A stretch of 8,764 bases of DNA from an uncultured Coriobacteriia bacterium (GTDB lineage: Bacteria > Actinomycetota > Coriobacteriia > Coriobacteriales > QAMH01): contig CABSKV010000061.1 in NCBI GenBank assembly GCA_902478425.1, positions 1-8,764 on the forward strand, given 5' to 3'. The notes under the pieces were generated by a model. It did not search any database, was not told where the DNA came from, and worked only from the letters and a program-made list of their open reading frames with translations. Numbering within the stretch: the first letter of the stretch is position 1; each line of letters starts with the position of its first letter. The position numbers and the translations under genes were made by a program. This document shows, piece after piece, positions 6,645 through 8,764 of the stretch.

Positions 6645-7275
6645 ATGGGCCGCGAGGACGAACTTTTTGACAAGTACATGTTGATTCGTCAGATGACGGA
6701 GGCTGTCCGCAACAAAAAACACCAGCAAGGCGGGCCCTCTTGGCGATACGACGCGCGGCCGCGGTCGTGTTCTTGCCCTGCTCAAGCAAAAGGATGGCGT
6801 GAGCACGAAGGACATGGCAACCATCATGGGAATTCGCGTCTCCTCACTCAACGAGGTCCTGGGCAAGATGGAGAAGGAGGGCTACGTCGAGCGCACGCCG
6901 TCTCCGGACGACAGGCGCGTCATGCTCGTCTGGCTTACCGATAAGGGCAAGGCCATCCAGCTTCCCGATCAGAATTTGCCCCAGGTTCTCTTCGGCGCAC
7001 TCAACCAGGGCGCTCAAAACCAACTCTGCATGTACTTCGAGCAGATGATCTCCTCGCTCCAAAACGAGCTCGAGGAGGAGGGCGAGGCGATGAAGGAGGC
7101 TCGCGAGCAGCGCAGCGAGTTCTTCGAGACCGCCAAGCAGGAGCAAAACGAGCAACAGGCCCAGTTTGCCGCCCAGACATCGACGAGCCCGCGCCCCGCA
7201 CCCGCAGCTCCGCCCATGGGCGCTCCCTTTGCGCCGCCAACGCCGCCCGTCAACACGCCGCCGCGCATCGGCTAG
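6645..7275 (+). CDS. MarR-type winged-helix regulator, interrupted by an apparent +1 frameshift
   Basis: Translation should begin at ATG 6645, with GGAGGA 4 nt upstream, giving MGREDELFDKYMLIRQMTEAVRNKK. The homologous continuation (GDTTRGRGRVLALLKQKDG, then VSTKDMATIMGIRVSSLNEV, LGKMEKEGYVERTPSPDDRR and VMLVWLTDKGKA) is one frame later, in the frame that ends at 7275. This is a typical MarR winged helix: recognition helix around IRVSSLNEVLGKMEKEGYV and wing RTPSPDDRRVML. The switch must occur between 6697 (after the last stop in the second frame) and about 6745; one extra base in the A6 run 6714-6719 or near CCCTCTT (6736-6741) would explain it. Unshifted, the first frame ends at 6944 after 99 residues, and the second has its first start at GTG 6799. 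The tail is unusual: a Glu/Gln-rich probable coiled coil, then a Pro/Ala-rich stretch. Real mutation and assembly error cannot be told apart here. Confidence 0.75.
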
Positions 7276-7298
7276 CGCCAGGCAAGCAGCATCCTTTC

Positions 7299-8174
7299 AT
7301 GGTCACGGAGCAAGGCATCCGCGGGTTTCGCGCATGGCATGAACATGCGGATGCGCAAAAGCCCGATTGCCTGCAGCGCTTCACGCGCCTATGCGTCGAT
7401 GCATGCTCGCGCGGCTGGCATGAGGCCAATGGCGGCAACCTGAGCTATCGCCTTGACGAGGCAGACGCTGCCGAGCTCGAATCGCTGCTTCATCCTGAAG
7501 ACACCTGGCATGCGCTCAAGCGTCGTGCTCCCGAGCTCGCAGGCGAGCGTTTTCTCATGAGCGCGTCAGGTGCATATCTGAGCAATGTTGCATATGATGC
7601 CCCGCACTGCTGCGGCGTCATCGAGCTTGACGCTGCCGGAGCAGCATGGCGTTGCTGCTGGGGTTTCGAAGGCGAGGCGCATCCTTCGAGCGAGCTCGAG
7701 ACGCATCTTGCCGCCTATGCGACGGCCCTGCGCGCAGGCGATGACGCCAATCGCGTCGTTTACCATGCGCATTGCCCGCACGTCATCGCGCTCTCGACGC
7801 TTATTGAGCCCGATACGCGTACATGGGCGCGCGTTCTGTGGCGCTGCATGACGGAGGGCATCATCGTGTTTCCGCAGGGCGTCGGCGTAGTCGAGTGGAT
7901 GGTTCCGGGCAGTCCCGAGCTTGCGCTGGCGACGTGCGATCTCATGGCAAGGCATACGGCGTGTGTCTGGACGCAGCACGGCGTCATGGCACGCGCTGCG
8001 GGCTTCGACGAGGCATTTGGGATTATCGAGACGATCGAGAAGTCGGCCGGTATCTATCTGCAAGCACGTGCCGCCAGCGGCGGTGCCGAGCCACGTTATC
8101 TGGTGAGTGACGAGCAGCTACGCGCGATATGCGCACGCTACGACTTGCAGCCCAACGAAGATTTCCTGGAGTAG
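7299..8174 (+). CDS. rhaD: L-rhamnulose-1-phosphate aldolase (class II aldolase/adducin family)
   Basis: This zinc-dependent enzyme splits L-rhamnulose 1-phosphate into dihydroxyacetone phosphate and L-lactaldehyde, the last step of the standard rhamnose pathway. The 291-residue product (E. coli RhaD has about 274) shows the phosphate-binding NGGNLSYRL (residues 44-52) and a second glycine loop SASGAYLSNV. The catalytic glutamate region is SSELETHLAAY (E132), and the zinc ligands are HAH (H156, H158) and QHG (H227). LWRCMTEGIIVFPQGVGVVEWMVPG and DEAFGIIETIEKSA are more typical of RhaD than of fuculose or ribulose aldolases. The ATG at 7299 has no clear Shine-Dalgarno; it follows the regulator stop by 23 nt, so expression may depend on coupling or read-through from that gene. 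No rhaA, rhaB or transporter is in view. The last 37 bases overlap the convergent fumarase gene. Confidence 0.87.
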   Translation: MVTEQGIRGFRAWHEHADAQKPDCLQRFTRLCVDACSRGWHEANGGNLSYRLDEADAAELESLLHPEDTWHALKRRAPELAGERFLMSASGAYLSNVAYDAPHCCGVIELDAAGAAWRCCWGFEGEAHPSSELETHLAAYATALRAGDDANRVVYHAHCPHVIALSTLIEPDTRTWARVLWRCMTEGIIVFPQGVGVVEWMVPGSPELALATCDLMARHTACVWTQHGVMARAAGFDEAFGIIETIEKSAGIYLQARAASGGAEPRYLVSDEQLRAICARYDLQPNEDFLE

Positions 8175-8731
8175 GCCAGATACTCTGCAGGGCCGGTCTC
8201 GTAGATGTTGCCACCGTGGCAGTCGATGGCAACCGTGAGCGGCATGTCCACGACCTCGAGTCGGCGAATCGCCTCGGTTCCCAAGTCATCGTACGCCACG
8301 ACATCTGCGTTCTTCACGCTCTGCGTGATGAGAGCGGCAGCTCCTCCGATGGCGGCGAAGTACACCGCCTCGTTGCGGATGACCGCGTCGATGACTTCCT
8401 GGCTGCGCGCCCCCTTGCCGATCATCGCGCGCTGTCCCAGGTCGAGCAGGCGCGGCGCGTACGGATCCATGCGGTAGCTCGAGGTGGGGCCAACCGGGCC
8501 GATTGCGTAGCCGGGCTTGGCGGGTGCCGGGCCGGCATAGTAGATGATGGCACCGTCGATGTCGATGGGTGGCTGCTCGCCCGCATCGAGTGCCTCGACG
8601 AGACGCTTGTGCGCCGCATCGCGCGCGGTCAGCACGATGCCGCTATAGAGCACTTGGTCGCCTGCGTGCAGCGATTGCGCGACCTCTCGGGTGATGTCGC
8701 CGCTGATGCGGCGTGCCTCGGGAGTTCCCAT
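8138..8731 (-). CDS. Fumarate hydratase class I, beta subunit (fumarase C-terminal domain protein)
   Basis: The 197-residue product is the separate beta subunit of the two-subunit, oxygen-sensitive [4Fe-4S] fumarases; the cluster cysteines lie in the alpha subunit. Characteristic blocks are SGIVLTARDAAHKRLVEAL (from residue 30), IIYYAGPAPAKPGYAIGPVG, PTSSYRMDPYAPRLLDLG, MIGKGARS (103-110), YFAAIGGAAALI and VVAYDDLGTEAIRRLEV (from 144). It would hydrate fumarate to malate; an L-tartrate dehydratase beta subunit (TtdB) is a close alternative. ATG 8731 is the likely start; the frame continues upstream only into adapter sequence, giving the false N-terminus MYKRQ. The genomic bases GTAATG leave room for an alpha-subunit stop TAA overlapping this start, the usual order, but that gene is off the contig. 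The last ten residues (SRKSSLGCKS) extend beyond the usual family end and lie antisense to rhaD. Confidence 0.9.
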   Translation of the reverse strand: MGTPEARRISGDITREVAQSLHAGDQVLYSGIVLTARDAAHKRLVEALDAGEQPPIDIDGAIIYYAGPAPAKPGYAIGPVGPTSSYRMDPYAPRLLDLGQRAMIGKGARSQEVIDAVIRNEAVYFAAIGGAAALITQSVKNADVVAYDDLGTEAIRRLEVVDMPLTVAIDCHGGNIYETGPAEYLAYSRKSSLGCKS

Positions 8732-8734
8732 TAC

Positions 8735-8764
8735 CTGTCTCTTATACACATCTCCGAGCCCACG
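8735..8764. other. Untrimmed Nextera (Tn5 mosaic-end) sequencing adapter
   Basis: Positions 8735-8753 read CTGTCTCTTATACACATCT, the 19-bp Tn5 mosaic end, and 8754-8764 read CCGAGCCCACG, the start of the Nextera read-2 adapter. These 30 bases are library artefact. Genomic sequence ends at about 8734, and the window end is a contig end. Confidence 0.98.

Overview
The window is GC-rich with strong G/C bias at third codon positions, yet its genes are those of a strict anaerobe: a 2-hydroxyacyl-CoA dehydratase activator-type protein, a two-subunit Fe-S fumarase, and a NifU-like/GGGtGRT pair typical of gut anaerobes. High GC plus this gene set, and a MarR-type regulator of a kind I associate with that group, suggest an anaerobic actinobacterium of the Coriobacteriia (Eggerthellaceae/Coriobacteriaceae type). 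This is inference from protein style; there is no rRNA or other phylogenetic marker. The right end carries an untrimmed Nextera (Tn5) adapter, so the window runs to the end of an assembled contig, probably a draft genome or MAG.

Layout. (1) 2-3495, + strand: the 3' part of a large acyl-CoA dehydratase activase-type protein, then an HI0933/YhiN-family flavoprotein and a CYTH-domain phosphohydrolase, closely spaced and probably co-transcribed. (2) 3506-3591: a striking perfect 31-bp inverted repeat with a 24-nt loop, in the gap before asd. (3) 3677-4702, +: aspartate-semialdehyde dehydrogenase, ending at a strong hairpin (4725-4754) that can serve as terminator for both asd and the convergent operon. 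(4) 6484-4781, - strand: a two-gene operon encoding a NifU/IscU-like protein and a GGGtGRT protein, translationally coupled, with its own promoter. (5) 6645-7275, +: a divergently transcribed MarR-type regulator with a good sigma70 promoter but an apparent +1 frameshift near its N-terminus. (6) 7299-8174, +: L-rhamnulose-1-phosphate aldolase (rhaD). (7) 8731-8138, -: fumarase class I beta subunit, whose last ten codons overlap rhaD antisense, followed by adapter sequence at 8735-8764.

How the genes fit together. asd is core lysine/threonine/methionine biosynthesis. The first three genes look like a housekeeping cluster with redox and phosphate chemistry. The most interesting unit is the NifU-like/GGGtGRT operon, a conserved pair without an established function, here divergent from a MarR-type regulator with which it shares a promoter region. 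No phage, CRISPR, tRNA or insertion-sequence gene is visible. No stretch longer than 300 bases lacks a gene; the two main gaps (3496-3676 and 6485-6644) hold the inverted repeat and the divergent promoters.
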